Shown here one piece after another: positions 54,465 to 62,988 of a stretch of 64,000 nt of DNA. Source of the stretch: Vibrio sp. CB1-14. Lineage in GTDB: Bacteria; Pseudomonadota; Gammaproteobacteria; Enterobacterales; Vibrionaceae. The stretch's first letter is position 1; the number at the start of each line of letters is the position of its first letter. The stretch is taken from the NCBI RefSeq assembly GCF_040412085.2, contig NZ_CP115920.1:2728001-2792000 (forward strand). Reading direction: 5' to 3'. The position numbers were made by a program, and so were the translations under genes. The notes under the pieces were generated by a model that saw only the letters and a list, made by a program, of their open reading frames with translations, was not told the origin of the DNA and did no database searches.

Positions 54465-55656
54465 TTTGCAAGCAATTCGTGACCAGTTCCCAGCGATTGA
54501 TGGCGAGACAGTTTATCTAGACAGCGCGGCGACGACACAAAAGCCGCAAGCGGTGATCGATTGCATTACCAACTACTATCGCAATCAAAACGCCAACGTC
54601 CATCGTGGTACCCACTCGCTGACTGCACTGGCGACATCGCGTTTTGAAGCGGCACGTGAAACGGTCGCGCGTTTTATTAACGCCAGCAGCGAGAAAGAGA
54701 TCATCTGGACAAGGGGAGCGACCGAGGCGCTTAACCTCATCGCTCAAACTTACGCTCGTAATCAATTACAGCCAGGTGACGAGATCTTGGTCTCTGAAAT
54801 GGAGCACCACGCTAACATCGTTCCGTGGCAAATTGTCGCCGAGCAAACCGGTGCCAAAGTGGTCAAGGTACCAATGGGTCAAGGTTGTCAGTTTGACCTC
54901 AATGTATTCCGAACATTGGTAAGCAGCCAAACTAAAATCGTCGCCGTGGCTCAAGTCACCAATGTGACTGGAACCGTGCTGCCACTCAACGACATCATCG
55001 CCATTACTCGCACCAATAGCCAAGCCATCGTAGTAGTCGATGGCGCGCAAGGCGTGGTACATCAACCGACTGACGTTCAAGCGCTGGATGCCGATTTCTA
55101 CGTCTTTTCGGGACATAAACTCTATGCACCTGCAGGTATTGGCGTGCTGTATGGAAAACTCGCTCTGCTCGAAGCAATGCCACCCTGGCATGGCGGCGGA
55201 AAAATGGTCGAGAAGGTCTCGTTTGAGGGGACAACATTTAGTGAGTTGCCAGGTAAGTTTGAAGCTGGAACACCCAATGTTGCCGGCGCTTTGGCGCTTG
55301 CCTGCTCTATTGAATGGCTAAGTCAATACAGCCATACCGATCTTGAAAAGCACATCTGTGCGCTACAAAAACGCGCCTACGACGCCCTTAACCAACTCGA
55401 TGATATTCAAATCATCGGCTATCAGCCTGGTGCTAGCGTCATCACCTTTGTCATGGATGGCGTGCATCATCAAGATTTGGCCACGCTACTCGACCAGCAA
55501 AATGTAGCCGTACGGGCTGGACACCACTGCGCTCATCCGCTTATGGACGCGCTAGGCGTGAAAGGTACCGTGCGAGCCTCGTTCGCAATCTACAACTCTG
55601 AGCAAGATGTTGACCGCTTTATTGCGGCGGTAGAAAAAGCCGTTGATATGCTTTAA
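54457..55656 (+). CDS. csdA: Cysteine desulfurase CsdA
   Basis: 399 residues from the ATG at 54457, overlapping yajL. PLP enzyme that takes sulfur from cysteine. PLP-binding Lys221 in FSGHKLYAPAGIGVLYG, cofactor-contacting EMEHHANIVPW, DGAQGVVH, and catalytic Cys358 in RAGHHCAHPLMDAL. The SufS/CsdA branch is indicated by length and motifs; CsdA rather than SufS is supported by csdE immediately downstream, in convergent orientation. Confidence 0.94.
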   Translation: MTDLQAIRDQFPAIDGETVYLDSAATTQKPQAVIDCITNYYRNQNANVHRGTHSLTALATSRFEAARETVARFINASSEKEIIWTRGATEALNLIAQTYARNQLQPGDEILVSEMEHHANIVPWQIVAEQTGAKVVKVPMGQGCQFDLNVFRTLVSSQTKIVAVAQVTNVTGTVLPLNDIIAITRTNSQAIVVVDGAQGVVHQPTDVQALDADFYVFSGHKLYAPAGIGVLYGKLALLEAMPPWHGGGKMVEKVSFEGTTFSELPGKFEAGTPNVAGALALACSIEWLSQYSHTDLEKHICALQKRAYDALNQLDDIQIIGYQPGASVITFVMDGVHHQDLATLLDQQNVAVRAGHHCAHPLMDALGVKGTVRASFAIYNSEQDVDRFIAAVEKAVDML

Positions 55657-55660
55657 ACGC

Positions 55661-55698
55661 AAAAGGCCACTGGTAGGAATGCCCGCCAATGGCCTTTT
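55661..55698. terminator. Bidirectional intrinsic terminator
   Basis: AAAAGGCCA (55661-55669) pairs with TGGCCTTTT (55690-55698), T-runs on both strands, between convergent csdA and csdE. Confidence 0.82.
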
Positions 55699-55734
55699 TA
55701 TAATCACTGCATTCGATGCGGCTGCTAAACGCTG

Positions 55735-56166
55735 TTAGAGTGTGCGCTGCGCCTGTTCGCGAATTGTATTCACGATGGCCTTGAGGCCATTCCCGCGTGA
55801 AGGGCTAAGGTGGTTGATGAGGTTCAACTGCTCGAAATAGCCTTCGAGATCGAACTCAACGATTTGCTGTGAGGTTTTGCCATTGAAGGCGGCCAACACA
55901 ATCGCAATCAAACCACGAACGATACGTGCATCAGAATCCGCTTTAATTACCCAAGCCTCATCAACCTGTTCAAGCACTAGCCACACTGAACTTTCACAGC
56001 CCGCCACCAGCACTTGCTCTTGTTTATCAGCGTCATCCATGATGGGTAATTTCTTACCCCACTGAATGACTTGGCGGTAACGATCTTCCCAGCCTTTCAA
56101 CTGAGTCATCGTATCGACAATTTGCTGCGCTTGGATTTCACTGCCAAATGGATAGCTATTACTCAT
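55735..56166 (-). CDS. csdE: Sulfur acceptor protein CsdE
   Basis: 143 residues, SufE-like fold. The acceptor Cys57 is in LVAGCESSVWLVL. CsdE takes persulfide sulfur from CsdA and, in E. coli, interacts with TcdA (CsdL). Other marks: WEDRYRQVIQWGKKLP and the C-terminal GLKAIVNTIREQA. Here it is 12 bases downstream of tcdA on the minus strand and convergent with csdA. Confidence 0.93.
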   Translation of the reverse strand: MSNSYPFGSEIQAQQIVDTMTQLKGWEDRYRQVIQWGKKLPIMDDADKQEQVLVAGCESSVWLVLEQVDEAWVIKADSDARIVRGLIAIVLAAFNGKTSQQIVEFDLEGYFEQLNLINHLSPSRGNGLKAIVNTIREQAQRTL

Positions 56167-56178
56167 CTCGACTGCCTA

Positions 56179-56991
56179 TTACTTCGCTGCGTACTTTTGC
56201 AGAATTTTTTCAACAATGCGCGATACCGCGACAAAACCAAATGTCGCAGTCACAACCGTTGCCGCGCCAAAACCGCTGGCACAATCCATACGTTTTGGAC
56301 CTTCTGCTGTGGATTTCACGCCACACACGCTACCGTCCGCTTGAGGGTATTTAAGCTGCTCGGTCGAGAACACACAATCGATACCAAACTTACGAGCCGG
56401 GTTCTTAGTGAAGTTATGATGACGACGCAAGGTATCTTTAAGCTTTTTAGCTAGCGGATCTTGAATCGTCTTGGTCAAATCCGCCACCATGATTTGCGTT
56501 GGGTCAACCTGACCGCCCGCACCGCCGGTCGTGATGACCTTAATTTTGTTACTGCGGCAATAGGCCAGTAATGCAGCTTTCGGCTTGATGCTATCAATCG
56601 CATCCAGCACGTAATCAAAATTTTTGCTGATGTACTCGGCTACATTGTCTGGAGTAATAAAGTCATCCACCAGATTCACTTTGCACTCAGGGTTAATGAG
56701 CTTAACGCGCTCTGCCATCACTTCGATTTTACTTTGACCTACGGTACCCGACATCGCATGGATTTGACGGTTAATGTTAGTCACGCAAACGTCATCCATA
56801 TCTATGAGTGTTAATTCACCCACGCCGGTTCTCGCTAGCGCTTCTACTGCCCACGATCCCACACCACCAATGCCGACCACACACACGTGAGCTGCACGTA
56901 AAATGTCGACCTCACTATGACCATAAAGTCGGCGTGTGCCACCAAAACGTTGGTTGTAGCTGTCAGAGGCAAGTTGGTTCAATTCGCGCAT
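56179..56991 (-). CDS. tcdA: tRNA threonylcarbamoyladenosine dehydratase TcdA (CsdL)
   Basis: 270 residues, E1-like/ThiF fold. ATP-binding VVGIGGVGSWAVEALARTG, LIDMDDVCVTNINRQ, and DAIDSIKPKAALLAYCR. TcdA cyclises t6A37 of tRNA to ct6A using ATP. The link with csdE (and nearby csdA) matches the known E. coli locus, where these proteins work together. Transcribed after mltA, with a terminator between. Confidence 0.95.
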   Translation of the reverse strand: MRELNQLASDSYNQRFGGTRRLYGHSEVDILRAAHVCVVGIGGVGSWAVEALARTGVGELTLIDMDDVCVTNINRQIHAMSGTVGQSKIEVMAERVKLINPECKVNLVDDFITPDNVAEYISKNFDYVLDAIDSIKPKAALLAYCRSNKIKVITTGGAGGQVDPTQIMVADLTKTIQDPLAKKLKDTLRRHHNFTKNPARKFGIDCVFSTEQLKYPQADGSVCGVKSTAEGPKRMDCASGFGAATVVTATFGFVAVSRIVEKILQKYAAK

Positions 56992-57021
56992 GGGTTACCT
57001 TGCATTGTCCAAGTAAAAAAG

Positions 57022-57046
57022 AAGAGTGCGATTTATACGCACTCTT
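57022..57046 (-). terminator. Intrinsic terminator after mltA
   Basis: AAGAGTGCG (57022-57030) pairs with CGCACTCTT (57038-57046); TCTTTTTT-type tract follows on the minus strand. Confidence 0.85.
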
Positions 57047-57094
57047 ACTAAAAAGGTCAACTCTGTCGGCGAAGCAGCCGCTAATTGCAATGGC

Positions 57095-58288
57095 CTATTT
57101 GCTTTTGCTATCCGCTTCGGTATCAGGCTTGTCTTGCGAAGAGGTAGAAGATTTAGCCGACGCTTCAGGCAGGTTTGCTGGAGTGGTCTTCTCTCCTGGC
57201 ATCAACCAAGGGTCTGCCGTTGTCGAGTTTTCTAAACCCAATTTCCACACGCGGCCAAAATGCTTGTAGTGACCAGCTTGAGTGCCGGCAAACTCGCCCA
57301 TACCATGATAGAGATCGAAGTGGTTACCCTTCACTGCGCCACCAGTATCGAGCACGATTAGCAGTCTTAACTCATGTGCACCACTCCAAGTACCATCGGC
57401 GTTAAGCAGTGGCACTTCCGCCAGTATCGGAGTCCCCATTGGAAATGCAGAGCGATCGCCCGCAACCGATGCCATCGGTAATAGTGGAATACCTGCAGTA
57501 CCTCTTACTGGCGCTGCGTTTTGAGGCTGGAAGAATACAAACGATGGGTTTTCCTCTAACAATGCCTGAACCGTTTTCTCATCTTGTGCCATCACCCAAT
57601 CTTTGATCGCTTTGAGTGACATTTTCTCTTTTGGCACTTCACCGCGTTCTATCAACACACGGCCAATACTCACGTACGCTTTATTGTTTTTTCCTGCGTA
57701 GGCAAAATACTCTAAGGTGTCGTCATCTTCAAAGTGAACGAAGCCACTGCCTTGCACTTCCATAATAAATGGATCGATGAGGTTTTCGGCATAACCTAGT
57801 TCAAGTCCCTGGCCATTGAGTGCACCGCCATAAATTTCTGCGCGAGTTGGACATTCTTGCTGACAATCTGGCATCGAGTACACCGGATAGCGGAACTTCT
57901 CATCCGGCTCGTGACGAAGCTCCATTACAGGTGAGAAATAGCCAGTGAAAAGTACATTACCTTTGTTATCACCGCCGCCAAGTTGCGCCGCTTGAACTCC
58001 GTAATTTGCCAACTGTTTAGGATCACCACTTTGAACAGCCCATACTTCTAGCTGTTCGTATAATGGTTGATAGGTTTTCGCCATAGATGGCGAGGCAGTG
58101 ACCACCTCATTCGCTTGGGCAGCAAATGTATGAAAGTTGCGAGGTTTGTTGGATTCAATTTGCTCTGTTTTATTTAGTAGGCTAGTGAAATCACCATCGT
58201 GTTTCTGCTGAGCGCGATCGCTTTGCGCGCAGCCAAACACCAATAAAACAGAAGCAAGAGGCAATATACGTTTGATCAAGTTAGTCAT
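57095..58288 (-). CDS. mltA: Membrane-bound lytic murein transglycosylase A
   Basis: 397 residues. Lipoprotein signal with lipobox VFGC (Cys at about 20), so outer-membrane anchored. MltA cleaves peptidoglycan between MurNAc and GlcNAc with formation of the 1,6-anhydro end. Family blocks: GNVLFTGYFSPVMELR, QGSGFVHFEDD, NPSFVFFQP, PLLPMASVAGDRSAFPMGTPI, and the 3D-domain catalytic LLIVLDTGGAVKGNHFDLY. The last 25 residues are an unusual Ser/Lys/Asp-rich tail. Its products feed AmpG, also encoded in this window. Confidence 0.95.
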   Translation of the reverse strand: MTNLIKRILPLASVLLVFGCAQSDRAQQKHDGDFTSLLNKTEQIESNKPRNFHTFAAQANEVVTASPSMAKTYQPLYEQLEVWAVQSGDPKQLANYGVQAAQLGGGDNKGNVLFTGYFSPVMELRHEPDEKFRYPVYSMPDCQQECPTRAEIYGGALNGQGLELGYAENLIDPFIMEVQGSGFVHFEDDDTLEYFAYAGKNNKAYVSIGRVLIERGEVPKEKMSLKAIKDWVMAQDEKTVQALLEENPSFVFFQPQNAAPVRGTAGIPLLPMASVAGDRSAFPMGTPILAEVPLLNADGTWSGAHELRLLIVLDTGGAVKGNHFDLYHGMGEFAGTQAGHYKHFGRVWKLGLENSTTADPWLMPGEKTTPANLPEASAKSSTSSQDKPDTEADSKSK

Positions 58289-58349
58289 CCCTTATGGTTC
58301 GTGCAATCAGGATGGCAAACTCTATAAAAAAGCGCAATAAAACCGACGC

Positions 58350-58805
58350 TTATCTCAGGTCTTTTTTGTGTTTTCCTGACAAAACAAACGTTGGGTTGTA
58401 ATGAGTTGGTGAAAGCTGTCGAATCTCGGTCTTGTTGCGGTTAAGAAATTGATAACGATACTCGGTCACCCCAACGGTAAACCAAAGCTCTGTCGCGGAC
58501 AGTTCAAAAGAGGTGGCGACCACTCGGTTATTGATCACCACCTTGTTGTCACCAAGCTCAAACGACGCTCTCGCATAAGGAGCTACATCTTTCTCTACCC
58601 ACACCCCAAACACCTCGGCTTTGGGGTTAATGTGGTCTTGAACTCGGCCATATAAATCGTTGTATAGGCCAACCACAGAGGCTGTGCCCACTAGTGCCAA
58701 CAAAATTAGTGCTCGTTCCAACCATTTATTGGGTCTAATCGTACTGCGAGGCGTTAACGTGACATCCACGTTACTGACAATACCACTCTCTTTGCCTTCA
58801 CTCAT
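58350..58805 (-). CDS. DUF2850 family membrane protein
   Basis: 151 residues. A polar N-terminus (about 1-28), one membrane helix (LERALILLALVGTASVVGLY, about 29-48), then a likely periplasmic beta domain containing FGVWVEKDVAPYARASFELG and LWFTVGVTEYRYQFL. This matches DUF2850, found mostly in Vibrionaceae, function unknown. It lies between mltA and the divergent argA. Confidence 0.88.
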   Translation of the reverse strand: MSEGKESGIVSNVDVTLTPRSTIRPNKWLERALILLALVGTASVVGLYNDLYGRVQDHINPKAEVFGVWVEKDVAPYARASFELGDNKVVINNRVVATSFELSATELWFTVGVTEYRYQFLNRNKTEIRQLSPTHYNPTFVLSGKHKKDLR

Positions 58806-58902
58806 AGTTCGCCTTCTTCGCTATTCTGGATCAGTGTGTCACTTGATTCATAACGGGGCAAGTCTCTCCATCGCTCCATGCTAAATTTCCCTTGCGCATT
58901 AT

Positions 58903-58916
58903 TGAATAAAAAGTCA
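58903..58916. promoter_or_regulatory. Candidate ARG box upstream of argA
   Basis: TGAATAAAAAGTCA matches 11 of 14 positions of the ArgR core TGAATAATTATTCA and lies about 40 bases before the argA GTG. A second box at the usual 3-base spacing is poor (about 7 of 14). ArgR control is plausible. Confidence 0.45.
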
Positions 58917-58950
58917 TTATTTCAACATAAATAAACCACGAGTAATCATT

Positions 58951-60288
58951 GTGAAGATCCGCAGTACCGCCCTAGTAAAAGGATTTCGGCAGTCCACTCC
59001 GTATGTTAATGCTCACCGCAACAAAACCATGGTCATCATGCTGGGTGGAGAAGCATTCACCGACAAGAACTTCACCAATATTGTGAGTGACATCGCGTTG
59101 CTACACAGTTTGGGCGTCAAGTTAGTGCTGGTGCATGGCGCAAGGCCGCAAATAAACCAACTTCTTGAACACAATGATTGTCACTGTCCGTATCACAAGG
59201 GCATTCGCGTCACGACAGAAAAGTGCTTAGATTACGTGATGCAGGCAACGGGGCGTCTGCAACTGGATATCACTGCACGTCTCTCTATGAGCCTGAATAA
59301 CACCCCCATGGCGGGCAACCAGCTCAATGTTATTAGTGGCAACTTTGTCATTGCCCAACCGCTCGGCATTGATGATGGCATAGACTACTGCCACAGTGGT
59401 CGCGTACGCCGCATTGATATTCAGGGTATCAATCGCGTTCTTGAGCAAGGTTCAATCGCTCTACTCGGTCCGGTAGCGGGCTCGGTAACCGGTGAGACCT
59501 TCAATCTTCTCTCTGAAGAAGTGGCGACCCAAGTTGCTATAAAATTAAATGCAGATAAGTTAATTGGCTTTTGTTCAGAGCAAGGGGTGCTCGATGAAGC
59601 CGGCAATGCCATCGCTGAGCTGTTCCCTTCTGAGGTCAATCAACTGATTGAACAGCTTGAAGCCAAAGAGCTGTCTGATGAAGGCCATAGTAGCGGGACT
59701 CTGCGTTTCTTACGCGGTGCGCAATCTGCTTGTCGTGCAGGGATTCCACGTTGCCACTTAATTAGTTATAAAATCGATGGCGCTCTGATTCAGGAGCTGT
59801 TCTCTATTGATGGTATCGGCACACAGATCGTAATGGCCAGTGCTGAGCAAGTCAGACAGGCTGACATTGATGATATTGGCGGCATTTTTGAGCTGATTCG
59901 ACCTTTGGAAGAAAAAGGGATTCTGGTTCGCCGCTCTAGAGAGCAGCTTGAGCAAGAGATCCACCAGTTCACCTTGATCGAAAAAGATGGTCTGGTCATT
60001 GGCTGCGCAGCACTTTATCCCTACCAGCAAGAAAAGATGGCCGAAATGGCTTGTGTGGCGATCCATCCTGATTATCGCGATGGCAATCGCGGCGTCCTGC
60101 TCCTGAATCATATGAAGCAGCAATCAAAAATGATGGGGATTGAGCATATTTTCGTACTCACCACACACAGCCTGCACTGGTTTAGAGAGCAAGGTTTTCT
60201 CGAAGTAGGAGTAGAATCGCTGCCGATGGCGAAACAAGACCTCTATAATTTACAAAGGCGCTCAAAGATCCTATCGGTCTCGGTGTAG
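58951..60288 (+). CDS. argA: N-acetylglutamate synthase
   Basis: 445 residues from a GTG. ArgA acetylates glutamate in the first step of arginine synthesis and is inhibited by arginine. Amino-acid-kinase-like regulatory domain (about 1-285; [21 protein letters not shown]-type loops, [16 protein letters not shown]) and a C-terminal GNAT domain (about 295-445; [36 protein letters not shown]). The position next to mltA/tcdA/csdE matches E. coli. Confidence 0.96.
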   Translation: MKIRSTALVKGFRQSTPYVNAHRNKTMVIMLGGEAFTDKNFTNIVSDIALLHSLGVKLVLVHGARPQINQLLEHNDCHCPYHKGIRVTTEKCLDYVMQATGRLQLDITARLSMSLNNTPMAGNQLNVISGNFVIAQPLGIDDGIDYCHSGRVRRIDIQGINRVLEQGSIALLGPVAGSVTGETFNLLSEEVATQVAIKLNADKLIGFCSEQGVLDEAGNAIAELFPSEVNQLIEQLEAKELSDEGHSSGTLRFLRGAQSACRAGIPRCHLISYKIDGALIQELFSIDGIGTQIVMASAEQVRQADIDDIGGIFELIRPLEEKGILVRRSREQLEQEIHQFTLIEKDGLVIGCAALYPYQQEKMAEMACVAIHPDYRDGNRGVLLLNHMKQQSKMMGIEHIFVLTTHSLHWFREQGFLEVGVESLPMAKQDLYNLQRRSKILSVSV

Positions 60289-60492
60289 CTTTTACAAAAA
60301 CATTCATGGCGACTTTCAATTTATGAAATCGATTGCTGTCATGAATTAGCACAAATCGTTTTACAAAAGGTCAACTCCTGTTTAAAATTCACCCAAATCA
60401 CAGCTATTTATGTGACAGGACTCCCAAAAAGCAACGTGCTGGCGGGCAGTGCAAGGAATGCTAGGTGAACACCACATTCAAGAGTGACATCT

Positions 60493-60678
60493 ATGCGAAC
60501 GGTTATTTGTAATTCGATTCAAAGTTTCTGGGATATGGCGGAAAACCACTTCCTAGAAGGACTCAACGTCCACTGTGTTTTTCCTGTATCCGAAAAAGTC
60601 AAATCGTTAATGGCGATTTACCAGCAGCAGTATCGGATCAAGCAAATCACCTACTCTGAGGTCTTTAATCCAGCCTAA
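60493..60678 (+). CDS. Small hypothetical protein, 61 residues
   Basis: From the ATG at 60493 (GAGTGA about 8 bases upstream); a GTG three codons earlier overlaps that site. No signal or membrane helix. Sequence begins MRTVICNSIQSFWDMAENHF and ends ITYSEVFNPA. It has alternating hydrophobic positions consistent with a small alpha/beta domain (LEGLNVHCVFPVSEKVKSLM). I do not recognise it. It lies alone between argA and recD. Confidence 0.6.
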   Translation: MRTVICNSIQSFWDMAENHFLEGLNVHCVFPVSEKVKSLMAIYQQQYRIKQITYSEVFNPA

Positions 60679-60813
60679 CGCGGCCTAATTATTCCCAGAC
60701 CAAATTATTACCAGAATAGGTACTGCCAAGGACGGTAGAGCTTCTCCCTTAGCCACTTTCCGATTTAGCCACACAATTATCTTTCCCAAAACTATTTATT
60801 AAACCAACCTCTA

Positions 60814-62988
60814 TTACGCAAAACGCAATGACAGCCCACTGTGACGCAGCGTTTTATGACGTATCCCCTTACCCAAGACTTTGCCATCGGCCACTAAGGT
60901 GAAACGAGTTTTTGCGCGGGTAATTCCGGTGTAAATCAGCTCTTTGGTGAGCAGCGGGCTAAATTCGCCCGGCAATATCATAAAGGTATGTGCAAACTCA
61001 CTGCCTTGAGATTTATGAATCGTCATGGCATAAGCCGTTTCATGCTCTGGCATTCGACTCGGCAATACCGACTTTATGCTGCCATCAGGGAGCTCAAAGA
61101 AGACCTTCAGCCTTGGTGTTTGCGCACTATGATCCCATAGACAAATTCCAATATCACCGTTGTAAAGCCCAAGCCCATGATCGTTTTTCGTCACCATTAA
61201 TGGTCGTCCCACATACCAAAGCTCCTCACCGCGCGAAATCAAACCGCGCTGCTTAAGACGCGACTCTATTCTCTGGTTGAGTCCGGTCACGCCAAAATCG
61301 CCCTCTCGCACTGCACACAGCAATCGGTTTTGTGCGAATAGGCCTAAGACTTGACGCGCCACGCCGTGCTGCCAATTCACCAAAGCATCCGCGCTTTGCA
61401 ACGATTCACCTTGTGGTGACGCTGCTCTGGATTCGGTCAAATACGGCTTGTAAGCCCGCACCATAGAATCAATCAGTTTTTGATAGCTATCACCACTGAG
61501 TGGCAGCCATTCAATATCCTCAAACCCTTTGATCCAAACTTGTTCGAAGCCCCGGCTACTTGCAGCGTTAACCTGTTTAGCCAGTTGGCCAATGCCGGAG
61601 CGCGCGTCAAAACGGTAGCTTTTTTGCAGAACGCAAAGACTATCAGCGAGTGGCGATACCAACTGCTTGGCAGTACGCCCAAACTGACAATCAAACTGAG
61701 TGAGTGCTTTCACCCGTTCGTTTTGTTTTTGGCTGTAACCTTGAGACGAGAAGTCACAGATATCGGATAGCACCGCACCCGCTTCTACTGAGGCGAGCTG
61801 ATCTTTATCACCTAATAAGATAAGCCGCGCGTGGCTTGGCAGGGCATCGAGTAATCGGTGCATCATAGGCAAATCGACCATAGAGGCTTCATCGAGCACC
61901 AACACATCCAAATGCAAAGGATTGGTTTTATCGTGCCTAAACTCAACACGGCCAGGAATGGCACCAAGCAATCGATGCAGGGTACTCGAATCGGTTGGAA
62001 TGCGCTGTTTAAGATCCGGTGACAGCGCCAAGACATCCACCGCTTTACCAATCGATTCAGTCAGACGCGCCGCCGCTTTCCCCGTTGGCGCAACCAACTT
62101 AATGGTGGGCGTTTCTCCTTGCGCGCTCGCCTGATGCACCATTGCCGCGAGCAGTTTGGTGACTGTCGTGGTTTTACCGGTACCAGGGCCTCCGGAAATG
62201 ACGGCAAAACGACGCGTGAGCGCTACCGCAGCCGCTACCTTTTGCCAGTTCAAGCAGGCAGTGAGCGGAATTGCAACATCCAACAATTGAAGCTCACTGG
62301 CGGAGTTCGCTGACGTCACAATGCGATCCACCTGATCCCAATCGATCGAGCCATCATCAACAACGTCTAGGAAATCACACACCAATTGCTGTCGTGAAAC
62401 TTGGTTGTTTTGTTCTGCAGGGATCAAAGCGATTGCCGAGTACAGATAGTGATACTCTCGGGCAAACAGCTGATCAAGGATCTGCGCCGCTTGCTTAAGT
62501 TGAGAGTTCGGCAACTCAATCGGCGTCGCCATCGACAACAGGCGCTCTGCGATGGTTTGCTCATAGTAAAAATAGCGCTGCAAATAGAGCCGATTTTGCT
62601 GCCAGACTAGAGGTGTGACCGTGCCTTCTAAGGATGCACCAGGCGCCAACACACTGATCGTTGACGCACTTTCCATGACCTGCTGCCAATTAACCTGATT
62701 GACCTTATCTTCCAACGGCGCAGCAGCGGCGCCATAGAGTCCAATCAGGCTTGGTAAAGGTGGTAGATCCTGCTCAGCTACGTCGCTATCTAAGTCACTA
62801 TCTAAGTTGACACAAATGTGGCCTTGACCAAGCTGGCTACTTGCGAGTGCCGCCAGCCACATCACTTCATCGGGAAACTCAGTTTCAATAGATGCGACAA
62901 ACTTGGCGAACTGATGATCCAGCGGTCGCAAACATTTTTTATCAACCAGATCGGCAATCCAATGTGAAAAAGCGCGCTGTGCAGTCAT
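60814..62988 (-). CDS. recD: Exodeoxyribonuclease V alpha subunit RecD
   Basis: 724 residues. RecD is the 5'-3' helicase of RecBCD, which processes double-strand breaks and degrades foreign DNA. Superfamily 1 motifs in order: Walker A AVISGGPGTGKTTTVTKL, LVAPTGKAAARL (Ia), LDVLVLDEASMVDLPMM (II), RLILLGDKDQLASVEAG (III), and TIHKSQGSEF with YTGITRAKTRF (V, VI) at the end. The N-terminal 200 residues are the RecB-contacting region. Longer than the 608-residue E. coli protein, the extra length being in the N-terminal half and a linker near 400-440. Its ATG overlaps the recB stop by one base. Confidence 0.96.
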   Translation of the reverse strand: MTAQRAFSHWIADLVDKKCLRPLDHQFAKFVASIETEFPDEVMWLAALASSQLGQGHICVNLDSDLDSDVAEQDLPPLPSLIGLYGAAAAPLEDKVNQVNWQQVMESASTISVLAPGASLEGTVTPLVWQQNRLYLQRYFYYEQTIAERLLSMATPIELPNSQLKQAAQILDQLFAREYHYLYSAIALIPAEQNNQVSRQQLVCDFLDVVDDGSIDWDQVDRIVTSANSASELQLLDVAIPLTACLNWQKVAAAVALTRRFAVISGGPGTGKTTTVTKLLAAMVHQASAQGETPTIKLVAPTGKAAARLTESIGKAVDVLALSPDLKQRIPTDSSTLHRLLGAIPGRVEFRHDKTNPLHLDVLVLDEASMVDLPMMHRLLDALPSHARLILLGDKDQLASVEAGAVLSDICDFSSQGYSQKQNERVKALTQFDCQFGRTAKQLVSPLADSLCVLQKSYRFDARSGIGQLAKQVNAASSRGFEQVWIKGFEDIEWLPLSGDSYQKLIDSMVRAYKPYLTESRAASPQGESLQSADALVNWQHGVARQVLGLFAQNRLLCAVREGDFGVTGLNQRIESRLKQRGLISRGEELWYVGRPLMVTKNDHGLGLYNGDIGICLWDHSAQTPRLKVFFELPDGSIKSVLPSRMPEHETAYAMTIHKSQGSEFAHTFMILPGEFSPLLTKELIYTGITRAKTRFTLVADGKVLGKGIRHKTLRHSGLSLRFA

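Noticed and set aside
60408..60426. CRP-like TCACA-TGTGA pair after argA
   Set aside because: The half-sites are in the wrong order (TCACA first) for a CRP site.
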